This document shows positions 1 to 6,083 of a stretch of DNA of 6,083 nt, in pieces. Source of the stretch: Pseudomonadota bacterium (GTDB lineage Bacteria; Pseudomonadota; Alphaproteobacteria; UBA2966; CAIVPW01); assembly GCA_027625125.1 (NCBI GenBank), contig JAQBXG010000106.1, positions 1 through 6,083 of the forward strand, read 5' to 3'. Each line of letters opens with the position of its first letter. Positions within the stretch are counted from its first letter, which is position 1. The notes below the pieces were generated by a model. That model did not search any database. It was not told where the DNA came from and saw only the letters and a program-made list of their open reading frames with translations. Made by a program: the position numbers and the translations under genes.

Positions 1-1990
1 GCGCGCGCCCGTTTCCGGGCGCGACGGCCGCGACCCGCCGCGCCGCCCGTACCGGCGCGCCGACGCGGTGGCGGCGGTCGGTCAGCGAGACGATGCCGCC
101 GAGCACCATGACGACGGCGCCGGCCCAAATCCAGTGGACGAACGGCTTGAAGAACGCCCGCACCGTCCAGGCGCCGGTGCTGTCGGTATCGCCGATGACC
201 GTGTACAGGTCGCCGCGCCAGGTGGCGTGGATGCCCGCCTCGGTCGTCTGCATCGGCGAGCCGACATAGGTGCGGCGTTCCGGGCGCAGCGTGGCGATTT
301 CGCGGCCGCCGCGCGTCGCCGTGAAGATGCCAATCTCCGCCGTGTAATTGGGGCCGGCGGCGGCGTCGCCGCCCAGGAACGTGACAGTATAGCCGCCGAC
401 TTCGATGGTGTCGCCGGGCCGCATTACTTCCAGGCGTTCGACGTGCCAGTTCAGCAGCACCGTGACGCCAAGCAGCACCATGCCGACGCCGGCATGGGAA
501 ATCGACATGCCCCACGCCGAACGCGGCAGATGGCGAGCGCGCGCCCAGCTATCCGACGGGGGAACGCGGAACAGCTTCAACCGCTCGACGACGACCGCGA
601 ACGAACCGGCGATCAGCCACGCCGCCAGCGCGACGCCGACCGCGGCCAGCAGCGATCCGCCCTGGTATATCCACGCCAGCGCGCCGGCGGCGACCGCCAG
701 CACGAACACCACCCGCAGGCGATGGAAGACGCCCAACAGGTCGCCGCGTTTCCACGGCAGCATCGGCCCGAAGACCAACGCCGCGAACAGCGGGATCATC
801 AATGGCCCGAACGTGGAATTGAAGAACGGCGGGCCGACCGAAATCTTTTCGCCGGTCAGACCGTCGAGCAGCATCGGATACAGCGTGCCCAGAAGCACGG
901 TGGCGCAGGCGGTCGCCAGCAGTAGGTTGTTCAGCACCAACGCGCCTTCGCGGCTGACCGGCGCGAACATGCCGCCGGCCTTGAGCGCCGGAGCGCGGAC
1001 CGCAAACAGCAGCAGCGATCCGCCGATCACCGCGACGAGGAACAGCAGGATGTAGAGGCCGCGTTCGGGATCGGTGGCGAACGCATGCACCGAAGTCAGC
1101 ACTCCGGAGCGGACGATGAACGTGCCCAGCAACGACAGCGAGAAGGTCAGGATCGCGAGCAAGATCGTCCACGACTTCAACGTGTCGCGGCGCTCGACGA
1201 CGACCGCCGAGTGCAACAGCGCGGTGCCCGCCAGCCACGGCATGAACGACGCGTTTTCAACCGGATCCCAGAACCAGAAGCCGCCCCAGCCGAGTTCGTA
1301 GTAGGCCCACCAGCTTCCCAGCGCGATGCCGACGGTAAGGAAGCACCACGCTGCCAGCGTCCACGGTCGCACCCAGCGCGCCCAGGCCGCGTCGACCCGG
1401 CCCTCGATCAGCGCCGCGACGGCGAACGAATAGGCCATCGAAAAACCGACGTAGCCGAGATAGAGAAACGGCGGATGGAACGCGAGGCCCGGGTCCTGGA
1501 GCAGCGGGTTCAGGCCCGCGCCGTCGGCCGGGGCCGGAAAGACCCGCGCGAACGGATTGGAGGTCAGCAGAATAAAGCCGAGGAATCCGACGCCGATCAT
1601 CGCCTGCACCGACAGCGCCCGCGCCCGTAGCGCCGGCGGCAGGTTGTTGCCGAACGCGGCCACCGCGGCGCCGAATCCGGTCAGGATCAGAATCCACAAC
1701 AGCAGCGAGCCTTCGTGGTTCCCCCATACACCGGAAATCTTGTAGAGCAGCGGCTTCAAAGAATGGGAATTCTGGACCACCGCGACCACCGAGAAATCGG
1801 AGGTAACGAACGCGTTGACCAGCGCCGCGAACGCGATCGCCACCAGCGCGAACTGCACCAGCGCGGCCGGGCGGGCGACGTTGATCCAGGCATCGACGCC
1901 GCGGGCCGCGCCGACCAGCGGCACCACCGCCTGGACGACCGCCACGATGGTCGCGACGATCAGCGCGAAGTGTCCCAGTTCGGCGATCAT
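1..1990 (-). CDS. ccmF: Heme lyase subunit CcmF, cytochrome c maturation (3' end cut by window edge)
   Basis: Polytopic inner-membrane protein that receives heme from CcmE and, with CcmH, ligates it to apocytochrome c in the periplasm. Reading down from the ATG at 1990 the frame stays open to the edge, giving about 663 residues, close to the usual family length of about 650-670, so only a short C-terminal piece should be missing. The N-terminus reads MIAELGHFAL, typical of the family. Visible landmarks are GVWGNHEGS (about residues 87-95), FHPPF with His172, the WWD motif GWGGFWFWDPVEN (234-246), His260 in ALLHS, His302 in TSVHAF, EKISVGPPFFN (around 380-390), His499 in SISHAG, and TEAGI near 584 in the last periplasmic domain. 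His172, His260, His302 and His499 match the four histidines known to matter in E. coli CcmF (173, 261, 303, 491). The WWD motif has Phe238 where Trp is usual. The gene starts 25 bp after ccmE without a clear Shine-Dalgarno sequence, consistent with operon translation. Confidence 0.97.
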   Translation of the reverse strand, partial: MIAELGHFALIVATIVAVVQAVVPLVGAARGVDAWINVARPAALVQFALVAIAFAALVNAFVTSDFSVVAVVQNSHSLKPLLYKISGVWGNHEGSLLLWILILTGFGAAVAAFGNNLPPALRARALSVQAMIGVGFLGFILLTSNPFARVFPAPADGAGLNPLLQDPGLAFHPPFLYLGYVGFSMAYSFAVAALIEGRVDAAWARWVRPWTLAAWCFLTVGIALGSWWAYYELGWGGFWFWDPVENASFMPWLAGTALLHSAVVVERRDTLKSWTILLAILTFSLSLLGTFIVRSGVLTSVHAFATDPERGLYILLFLVAVIGGSLLLFAVRAPALKAGGMFAPVSREGALVLNNLLLATACATVLLGTLYPMLLDGLTGEKISVGPPFFNSTFGPLMIPLFAALVFGPMLPWKRGDLLGVFHRLRVVFVLAVAAGALAWIYQGGSLLAAVGVALAAWLIAGSFAVVVERLKLFRVPPSDSWARARHLPRSAWGMSISHAGVGMVLLGVTVLLNWHVERLEVMRPGDTIEVGGYTVTFLGGDAAAGPNYTAEIGIFTATRGGREIATLRPERRTYVGSPMQTTEAGIHATWRGDLYTVIGDTDSTGAWTVRAFFKPFVHWIWAGAVVMVLGGIVSLTDRRHRVGAPVRAARRVAAVAPGNGRA

Positions 1991-2015
1991 CGGAGCTGGC
2001 TGTGCCGCGACACCG

Positions 2016-2450
2016 CTATTCGCCCTGCCATTGTCCGGCCGCCTTCAGCGCATCGACGACCTCGGCAGGCATGTACGTTTCGTCGTGCTTGGCGAGGATG
2101 TTGGTGGCGACAAAGACGCCGTCCGGACCCAGGGTGCCCTCGGCGATGATGCCCTGGCCCTCGCGGAACAGCGCCGGCAGGATGCCGGTGAAGGTGACGG
2201 TCACGGCCTCGGCGAGGTCGGTGACGCGAAAGCGTACGGTGTTGCCCTCCAGCCGTTCGAGCGTGCCGTCCTCGACCAGACCGCCGACGCGGAAGGCGCG
2301 GTCGGCAGGGAAACCTTCTTCGACGATCTGGGTCGGGCTGCGGAAGAAGACGATCGAGTCCTCGAGCGCGAACAGGACCAGCAGGGTCGCGACGGTCAAC
2401 GCCGCGACACCCGCGACGACGAAGATCATCCGTTGCCGTTTACGAGTCAC
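2016..2450 (-). CDS. ccmE: Periplasmic heme chaperone CcmE
   Basis: Membrane-anchored heme chaperone that binds heme covalently through a histidine and hands it to CcmF. With the GTG start at 2450 the protein has 144 residues, the usual size. It has a short basic N-terminus (TRKRQR), one membrane anchor (about residues 8-29), then a periplasmic beta-barrel domain beginning EDSIVFF. The heme-binding motif is HDETYMPAE near the C-terminus, with His122 as the covalent ligand and Tyr126 as the axial-ligand candidate; E. coli has HDENYTPPE. I prefer GTG at 2450 because a GGAG lies 7 nt upstream and the product then begins MTRKRQR, like many alphaproteobacterial CcmE proteins. An ATG two codons earlier (2456) would leave only one base between GGAG and the start, but it cannot be excluded. 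The gene overlaps the end of ccmD, and its TAG stop lies 25 bp before ccmF. Confidence 0.96.
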   Translation of the reverse strand: MTRKRQRMIFVVAGVAALTVATLLVLFALEDSIVFFRSPTQIVEEGFPADRAFRVGGLVEDGTLERLEGNTVRFRVTDLAEAVTVTFTGILPALFREGQGIIAEGTLGPDGVFVATNILAKHDETYMPAEVVDALKAAGQWQGE

Positions 2451-2655
2451 CGGCATGCTCCGTTGGGTCGGCGGCGGATCGCGGTCCGCGGCGGCGCGGG
2501 TGCGCCTGTTCCAGGTCCGCCAGGCGGCGGCGGTCGGCGCGGAGACCGGCGACCGACGAGATCGCCAGCCAGGCCAGCACGGCGACCGACAGCCCGTAGG
2601 CCGGCCAGACGTAGACAGCGTATCCGCCCATCGCAAGGAACCCGACCATATCCAT
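2440..2655 (-). CDS. ccmD: Heme exporter accessory protein CcmD
   Basis: Small inner-membrane protein that associates with the CcmABC complex and is needed for release of holo-CcmE. The product has 71 residues, at the long end for this family (often 40-70). It has a short N-terminus containing GGYAVYVWPAYGLSV (about residues 10-24), the conserved core of alphaproteobacterial CcmD proteins. One membrane segment spans about residues 13-35, followed by an Arg/Asp/Glu-rich cytoplasmic tail (RADRRRLADLEQAHPRRR). The ATG at 2655 is used here; a second ATG at 2649 (MVGFL) is equally compatible. It starts 18 bp after the ccmC stop, and its own TAA lies inside the start of ccmE, so the two are probably translationally coupled. 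Identification depends on the core motif plus position between ccmC and ccmE. Confidence 0.92.
   Translation of the reverse strand: MDMVGFLAMGGYAVYVWPAYGLSVAVLAWLAISSVAGLRADRRRLADLEQAHPRRRGPRSAADPTEHAGDS
2458..2461 (-). promoter_or_regulatory. Shine-Dalgarno candidate deciding the ccmE start
   Basis: GGAG on the minus strand sits inside the 3' part of ccmD. It is 7 nt from the GTG at 2450 but only 1 nt from the ATG at 2456, so it favours GTG as the ccmE start. Confidence 0.45.
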
Positions 2656-2673
2656 GCTCGCGACCCGGTCCCG

Positions 2674-3402
2674 CTATTCCTGAGCGTGCAGCAATTGCAG
2701 CGCGCGAATGCGGCGCACGACCAGCTCGCGGTGCATGCGCCAGATCAGCACCATCACATAGAACGTCGTGTAACCGAAGACCAGCGACAGCAAAGCCGGC
2801 AGCATGCCCGCGTCGACCGAAGGCCCGCCCGCGCGCAGCAGGCTGGCCGGCTGGTGCAGCGTGTTCCACCAGTCCACCGAGTAGTGGATGATAGGTAGAT
2901 TGACCGAGCCGACCAGTGCGAGGATCGCCGCCGCGCGGCCGGCGCGGAGCGGGTCGTCGATCGAAGTCCAGATACCGATGTATGCGAGGTAGATGAAAAA
3001 CAGGATCAGCACCGAAGTCAGCCGCGCGTCCCAGACCCAGAACGCGCCCCACATCGGCTGCCCCCACAGCATGCCGGTGACCAGCGCGAGCAGAGTGAAG
3101 CCGGCGCCGATCGGCGCCGACGCCTTTGCCGCCACGTCGGCGACCGGGTGACGCCAGATCAGCGCCACGGCGCTGGCGACCGCCATCGCCCCGTACACCA
3201 TCATCGCCATATAGGCGGCGGGCACATGCACGTACATGATTCGCACCGCCTCCCCCATCTGGTAGTCGGGCGGCGAGACGAACAGCGCCTGCCAAAACCC
3301 GTACCCCATCAGAAGGGCGGTGATGCCGACCACCCACGGCAGGATCGCCGTCGTGATTTTCACGAACCACGTCGGATTCGCGAACCGGTGCAGATTGACC
3401 AT
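2674..3402 (-). CDS. ccmC: Heme exporter / CcmE heme-loading protein CcmC
   Basis: Six-helix inner-membrane protein of the heme-handling family that holds heme in its periplasmic WWD domain and loads it onto CcmE. With ATG at 3402 the protein has 242 residues, the normal size. Landmarks are HRFANP near the N-terminus, IMYVHVPAA with His59, the WWD motif MWGAFWVWDARLTS (about 117-130), and HYSVDWWNTLHQP with His183. His59 and His183 correspond to the axial heme ligands His60 and His184 of E. coli CcmC. Phe121 replaces the Trp usually found in WGxWWxWD. A TTG at 3408 in the same frame would add two residues; ATG is preferred because a TAAGAA element precedes it by 6 nt and TTG would have almost no spacing. 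It lies 47 bp after ccmB and 18 bp before ccmD. Confidence 0.97.
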   Translation of the reverse strand: MVNLHRFANPTWFVKITTAILPWVVGITALLMGYGFWQALFVSPPDYQMGEAVRIMYVHVPAAYMAMMVYGAMAVASAVALIWRHPVADVAAKASAPIGAGFTLLALVTGMLWGQPMWGAFWVWDARLTSVLILFFIYLAYIGIWTSIDDPLRAGRAAAILALVGSVNLPIIHYSVDWWNTLHQPASLLRAGGPSVDAGMLPALLSLVFGYTTFYVMVLIWRMHRELVVRRIRALQLLHAQE

Positions 3403-3449
3403 CGCCAATTCTTACCATGGAACCCGCCGCCGCACTCAACACGGGGCGG

Positions 3450-4115
3450 TTATTCGAGGTTGAGGCGAAGTGCCGCAGCCGCCGCCCACGGCGCCAGGGC
3501 CGCCGCGCCCAGCAGCAGGGCCGCCAGCAACAGCAGATGGGGCCGGGGCGTCAGGCCGCCGGCGGCGGCGTCGACGGCGGACACGCCGAAGATCAGCGTC
3601 GGCACGAAGAACGGCACCACCACCAGCGACAGCAGCATGCCGCCGCGGCGGATTCCGACCGTCAGCGCCGCGCCGATGGCGCCGATCAGGCTGAGGACCG
3701 GCGTGCCGAGCAGCATCGCCAGCACGAGTACGCCCCAGGCCGACGGGTGCAGGTTCAGCAACAGGCCCATCAACGGCGCGAAGGCCGCCAGCGGCAGGCC
3801 GGTGGTGAGCCAATGGGCCAGCGACTTGGCCAGCACGACGACTTCGAGCGGCGCCGGCGACAGGGCTAGCAGCTCCAGCGACCCATCCTCGAAATCGGAC
3901 TGAAAGAGCCGGTCCAGCGACAACAGCGCCGCCAGCAGCGCCGCCACCCAGATCACGCCGCCGGAGATGCGGGCGAGCATTTCCGGCTCCGGCCCGACCG
4001 CCAGCGGGAACAGCGTGACCGTCAGCAGGTAGAACAACAGCGCCCACATCGTGCCGCCGCCGTGCCGCAGCGCGAGGCGAACGTCGCGGGCGACGATGAC
4101 GGCGAAAGTGTTCAT
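3450..4115 (-). CDS. ccmB: Heme exporter membrane subunit CcmB
   Basis: Integral membrane subunit that pairs with the CcmA ATPase in the CcmABCD complex. The start ATG at 4115 shares an ATGA with the ccmA stop, so translation is almost certainly coupled; no Shine-Dalgarno sequence is evident. The product has 221 residues, essentially the family length (about 220). It begins MNTFAVIVARDVRLALRHGG and then has about six hydrophobic segments, roughly residues 23-41, 50-68, 97-120, 127-152, 160-181 and 194-215. The conserved CcmB motif LFQSDFEDGSLELLALSP occupies residues 70-87, and VVPFFVPTLIFG lies at about 166-177. The frame stays open upstream of the ATG across ccmA, but that extension is a high-GC shadow, because ccmA occupies the other frame with intact ATPase motifs. 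The TAA stop is at 3450-3452. Confidence 0.97.
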   Translation of the reverse strand: MNTFAVIVARDVRLALRHGGGTMWALLFYLLTVTLFPLAVGPEPEMLARISGGVIWVAALLAALLSLDRLFQSDFEDGSLELLALSPAPLEVVVLAKSLAHWLTTGLPLAAFAPLMGLLLNLHPSAWGVLVLAMLLGTPVLSLIGAIGAALTVGIRRGGMLLSLVVVPFFVPTLIFGVSAVDAAAGGLTPRPHLLLLAALLLGAAALAPWAAAAALRLNLE

Positions 4116-4720
4116 CGCGATGCGCCGAGCGACAACGTCGCGGAAGGCCGTAGCGGCAGATCGACATGGGTGGCGACGACCAGCGCGCCGCCGCGGTCGA
4201 GGTGCTGTTGCAGCATCGCGATCAATCCCGTCACCGACGCATCGTCCAGCGACGAGGTCGGTTCGTCGAGCAGCCACAGCGGCGCAGCACCGGCCGCGAG
4301 CCGGCAAAGGTTCAGACGCCGCCGTTGTCCGGCCGACAGCACCCCCGCCGGAAGATCCGCGAGGTGGTCGATGCCCATCGACGCGAGCGCGCGACCAGTT
4401 GCGGAAGAGTCGCCACCGCCGAGGCGAATCCAGAACGCCGCGTTTTCCGCCACGGTGAACGCCGCCTTTGTCGCGTCGGCGTGCCCGACCCAGGCGACCC
4501 GGGCGCGGAGGTCGTCGGCGGTCGCCGGGTTGCCGTCCCATGCGAAATGACCGGCGGCCGGAGGCAGGAAGCCCGCCGCCATGCGCAGCAGACTGGACTT
4601 GCCGCTGCCGTTCGGCCCCCGCAGCAGGAGCGCCGCGCCTGCCGCGACATCGAACGTGAGGTCGCGGAACACCGTGCGTCCGCCGCGGGTGCAGGTGAGA
4701 TTCCGGCCGCTAAAGGCCAC
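4112..4720 (-). CDS. ccmA: Heme exporter ATP-binding subunit CcmA
   Basis: Cytoplasmic ABC-type ATPase that drives release of heme-loaded CcmE from CcmC with CcmB. The product has 202 residues, the normal length. The ATPase motifs come in order: Walker A GPNGSGKS (residues 35-42), a Q-loop position occupied by His80 (VGHAD) as is common in CcmA, the signature LSAGQRRRL (129-137), Walker B LWLLDEP (148-154, with Asp152 and Glu153), a D-loop SSLD (156-159) and an H-loop histidine at 185 (ATHVD). The start is a GTG at 4720, supported by a near-perfect AAGGAGG 5 nt upstream. It is the first gene of the operon and ends in the ATGA overlap with ccmB. CcmA is separated from other small ABC ATPases by these motifs plus its neighbours. 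Confidence 0.97.
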   Translation of the reverse strand: MAFSGRNLTCTRGGRTVFRDLTFDVAAGAALLLRGPNGSGKSSLLRMAAGFLPPAAGHFAWDGNPATADDLRARVAWVGHADATKAAFTVAENAAFWIRLGGGDSSATGRALASMGIDHLADLPAGVLSAGQRRRLNLCRLAAGAAPLWLLDEPTSSLDDASVTGLIAMLQQHLDRGGALVVATHVDLPLRPSATLSLGASR

Positions 4721-4725
4721 GTGGT

Positions 4726-4732
4726 CCTCCTT
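4726..4732 (-). promoter_or_regulatory. Strong ribosome binding site of ccmA
   Basis: AAGGAGG on the minus strand, 5 nt before the GTG at 4720. It is the strongest Shine-Dalgarno sequence in the window and fixes GTG as the ccmA start. The other ccm genes have weak or no such sites and seem to rely on coupling. Confidence 0.8.
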
Positions 4733-4771
4733 CGGCGCGTGGCCGCTGGACGCCGCGGGGGCGGCGCGGGC

Positions 4772-4800
4772 AAACTAGCCGATCGCGCGCGGGCCTCCAA
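4772..4800 (-). promoter_or_regulatory. Candidate sigma70-type promoter for the ccm operon
   Basis: On the minus strand TTGGAG (4800-4795) and TAGTTT (4777-4772) are separated by exactly 17 bp. Each hexamer matches only 3 of 6 consensus positions, so the spacing and the location in the only sizeable gap upstream of ccmA are the main support. It would predict a transcript start near 4765 and a leader of about 45 nt. No comparable pair was found for acnA. Confidence 0.3.
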
Positions 4801-4835
4801 CCGGGACCGGCGGGTAGGCGCAGGGCATTTCAGTC

Positions 4836-4841
4836 GAGGGA
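4836..4841 (+). promoter_or_regulatory. Ribosome binding site of acnA
   Basis: GAGGGA, 6 nt before the GTG at 4848. It supports GTG as the start; an in-frame TAG at 4815-4817 rules out a much longer N-terminus. Confidence 0.65.
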
Positions 4842-4847
4842 AGCAGA

Positions 4848-6083
4848 GTGGCGAACAGGGTAGTTGCGGACGATCGCCGCACGCTTGAGGCCGGCGGCCG
4901 GACCTATGCGTATTACAGCATCGACGCGGCGGCGGAGCGCCTGGGCGATCTGTCGCGGATGCCGCGCTGTCTGCGCGTGCTGCTGGAGAACCAGTTGCGC
5001 GCCCGCGATGGCGGCGGCGCGAGCGAAGACGACCTGCGCGCCGTCGCGTCGTGGCGGGACGCGGGCCGGGCCGAAATCGGATTTCGTCCGGTGCGGGTAC
5101 TAATGCAGGACTTTACCGGCGTGCCGGCGATTGTCGATCTGGCGGCGATGCGGGACGCGATGGCGGCGCTGGGGGGCGATCCCAAGCGCATCAATCCGCT
5201 GGCGCCGGTCGATCTGGTCATCGACCATTCGGTCAGTGTCGATGCGTCGGGCGCGTCGGATTCGTTCGCCCGCAATGTCGAGCTGGAAATGCGCCGCAAC
5301 CGCGAGCGGTACGAATTCCTGCGCTGGGGCCAGCAGGCGTTCGACAATTTCCGTGTCGTGCCGCCGGGCACCGGCATATGCCACCAGGTCAATCTGGAGC
5401 ATCTGGCGCAGGTGGTCTGGAATTCGGAGGTGGACGGGGTGTGGACCGCGTATCCGGATTCGCTGGTTGGCACCGACAGCCATACGACGATGATCAACGG
5501 ACTATCGGTGCTGGGTTGGGGCGTCGGCGGCATCGAGGCCGAGGCGGCGATGCTGGGCCAGCCGGTGTCGATGCTGGTGCCGGACGTGGTCGGATTTGCG
5601 CTGACCGGCCGCCTGCGCGAGGGCGCGACCGCGACCGATCTTGTGCTGACCGTGACCGAGCAGTTGCGCGCCCACGGCGTCGTCGGCAAGTTCGTCGAGT
5701 TCTTCGGCCCCGGCCTTGGCGAGTTGACCCTGGCCGACCGTGCGACCATCGCCAACATGGCCCCGGAGTACGGGGCGACCTGTGGCTTTTTTCCGATCGA
5801 CGGCGAGACGCTGACGTACTTGCGGCTGACCGGCCGCGACGAGGCCCGCATCGCGTTGGTCGAGGCCTATGCCCGCGCCCAGGGGCTTTGGCAGGACGCC
5901 GCTTCGCCGCCGCCGGAGTTCGCCGAGGTGCTGTCGCTGGACCTTGGGACGGTGGAGCCGAGTCTGGCCGGGCCGAAACGGCCCCAGGACCGGGTCGCCC
6001 TTGCGGGCATCGCCACTGCCTTCGCGAAGACGCTGGCGGCGGACACCGGCCGCGCCGCGCCGGCCGCGGCCGCCGTCGCCGGC
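4848..6083 (+). CDS. acnA: Aconitate hydratase AcnA (N-terminal part, cut by window edge)
   Basis: TCA-cycle enzyme that interconverts citrate and isocitrate through cis-aconitate using a [4Fe-4S] cluster in the cytoplasm. The frame is open from GTG 4848 to the right edge, 412 residues of a protein that normally has about 890-900. The N-terminus ([15 protein letters not shown]) and [20 protein letters not shown] (about residues 84-103) are typical of the AcnA/IRP1 subgroup, not AcnB. Active-site motifs in order are QDFTG (Gln87), DHS (126-128), GICHQVNLE (His179), [12 protein letters not shown] (Asp210-Ser211-His212), [14 protein letters not shown] (Asn303, Glu307) and GPKRPQDRV (375-383). 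The three cysteines that bind the cluster lie in the missing second half, so catalytic integrity cannot be fully judged. It is divergent from ccmA across 127 bp. Confidence 0.97.
   Translation, partial: MANRVVADDRRTLEAGGRTYAYYSIDAAAERLGDLSRMPRCLRVLLENQLRARDGGGASEDDLRAVASWRDAGRAEIGFRPVRVLMQDFTGVPAIVDLAAMRDAMAALGGDPKRINPLAPVDLVIDHSVSVDASGASDSFARNVELEMRRNRERYEFLRWGQQAFDNFRVVPPGTGICHQVNLEHLAQVVWNSEVDGVWTAYPDSLVGTDSHTTMINGLSVLGWGVGGIEAEAAMLGQPVSMLVPDVVGFALTGRLREGATATDLVLTVTEQLRAHGVVGKFVEFFGPGLGELTLADRATIANMAPEYGATCGFFPIDGETLTYLRLTGRDEARIALVEAYARAQGLWQDAASPPPEFAEVLSLDLGTVEPSLAGPKRPQDRVALAGIATAFAKTLAADTGRAAPAAAAVAG

Larger units (their letters stand above)
4721..4847. other. Divergent ccmA/acnA intergenic region
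   Basis: This 127-bp spacer must hold the promoters of both divergent genes unless one is transcribed from further away. It contains the ccmA ribosome binding site, a weak promoter candidate for ccm, and a perfect 6-bp inverted repeat CGCCGC-GGGG-GCGGCG at 4751-4766 that would form a GC hairpin in the ccm leader. At its left edge is the palindrome CCACGTGG (4717-4724), which overlaps the ccmA start codon. The acnA ribosome binding site is at the right end. No open reading frame of interest lies here. Confidence 0.8.

Noticed and set aside
68..1630. Long plus-strand open frames opposite ccmF (68-925, 405-1055, 1085-1630)
   Set aside because: They are antisense to a ccmF frame with all family motifs intact, their translations are low-complexity Arg/Ala/Gln-rich sequence, and such shadow frames are expected in high-GC DNA.
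1815..2898. Plus-strand frames of 358 and 298 codons opposite ccmD, ccmE and part of ccmC
   Set aside because: They are mutually overlapping, low-complexity and antisense to three genes with clear family motifs.
2447..3442. A 331-codon minus-strand frame overlapping ccmC and ccmD
   Set aside because: It is the shifted frame of ccmC; the real frame has the WWD motif and the histidines, while this one is Gly/Arg/Ala-rich without motifs.
4116..4541. N-terminal extension of ccmB into ccmA, suggesting a fusion
   Set aside because: The extension is the out-of-frame reading of ccmA. The ATGA overlap at 4112-4115 and the normal CcmB length fix the start at 4115.
4913..5851. A 312-codon minus-strand frame opposite acnA
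   Set aside because: The product is Ser/Arg/Thr-rich with no recognisable domain and lies entirely antisense to a well-conserved aconitase frame.
1..6083. A hidden novel system, mobile element, CRISPR array or RNA gene
   Set aside because: Almost every base is accounted for by six ccm genes and acnA. No spaced repeats, transposase motifs, terminal inverted repeats or tRNA-like folds were seen.

Overview
This window is a compact stretch of a high-GC (roughly two-thirds G+C by eye) proteobacterial chromosome, most likely alphaproteobacterial. It carries two divergent transcription units. On the minus strand is a System I cytochrome c maturation operon in the order ccmA-ccmB-ccmC-ccmD-ccmE-ccmF. 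On the plus strand is the first half of an aconitate hydratase gene of the AcnA/IRP1 type. The lineage call rests on the protein flavour (for example the CcmD core motif, the CcmE N-terminus and the AcnA N-terminus) and on the acnA/ccmA divergent arrangement, which I recall as common in Alphaproteobacteria. No order or genus is claimed.

Layout from left to right: ccmF (1-1990, minus, C-terminal end cut by the window edge); ccmE (2016-2450, minus); ccmD (2440-2655, minus); ccmC (2674-3402, minus); ccmB (3450-4115, minus); ccmA (4112-4720, minus); a 127-bp divergent intergenic region (4721-4847); acnA (4848 to the right edge, plus, open). The ccm genes are tightly packed. ccmA and ccmB overlap by ATGA, ccmD and ccmE overlap, and the remaining gaps are 18 to 47 bp, so a single transcript starting upstream of ccmA is the natural reading. 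No stretch over 300 bp lacks a gene.

How the genes work together: CcmA (ATPase), CcmB and CcmC form the inner-membrane complex that, with CcmD, loads heme covalently onto a histidine of CcmE and releases holo-CcmE at the expense of ATP. CcmE carries heme in the periplasm to CcmF, which, with CcmH, attaches it to the CXXCH motif of apocytochrome c. All key residues I looked for are present: the CcmA nucleotide-binding motifs, the CcmC periplasmic histidines and WWD motif, the CcmE heme-binding histidine with its HDExY context, and four CcmF histidines. ccmG and ccmH would be expected just past the left edge but are not visible. AcnA is a TCA-cycle enzyme; its neighbourhood to ccm is a genomic association with no mechanistic link visible here.

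I found no mobile element, CRISPR array, RNA gene or novel system. The points most worth a second look are a parallel Trp-to-Phe change in the WWD motifs of both CcmC and CcmF, the small divergent promoter region, and start-codon choices.
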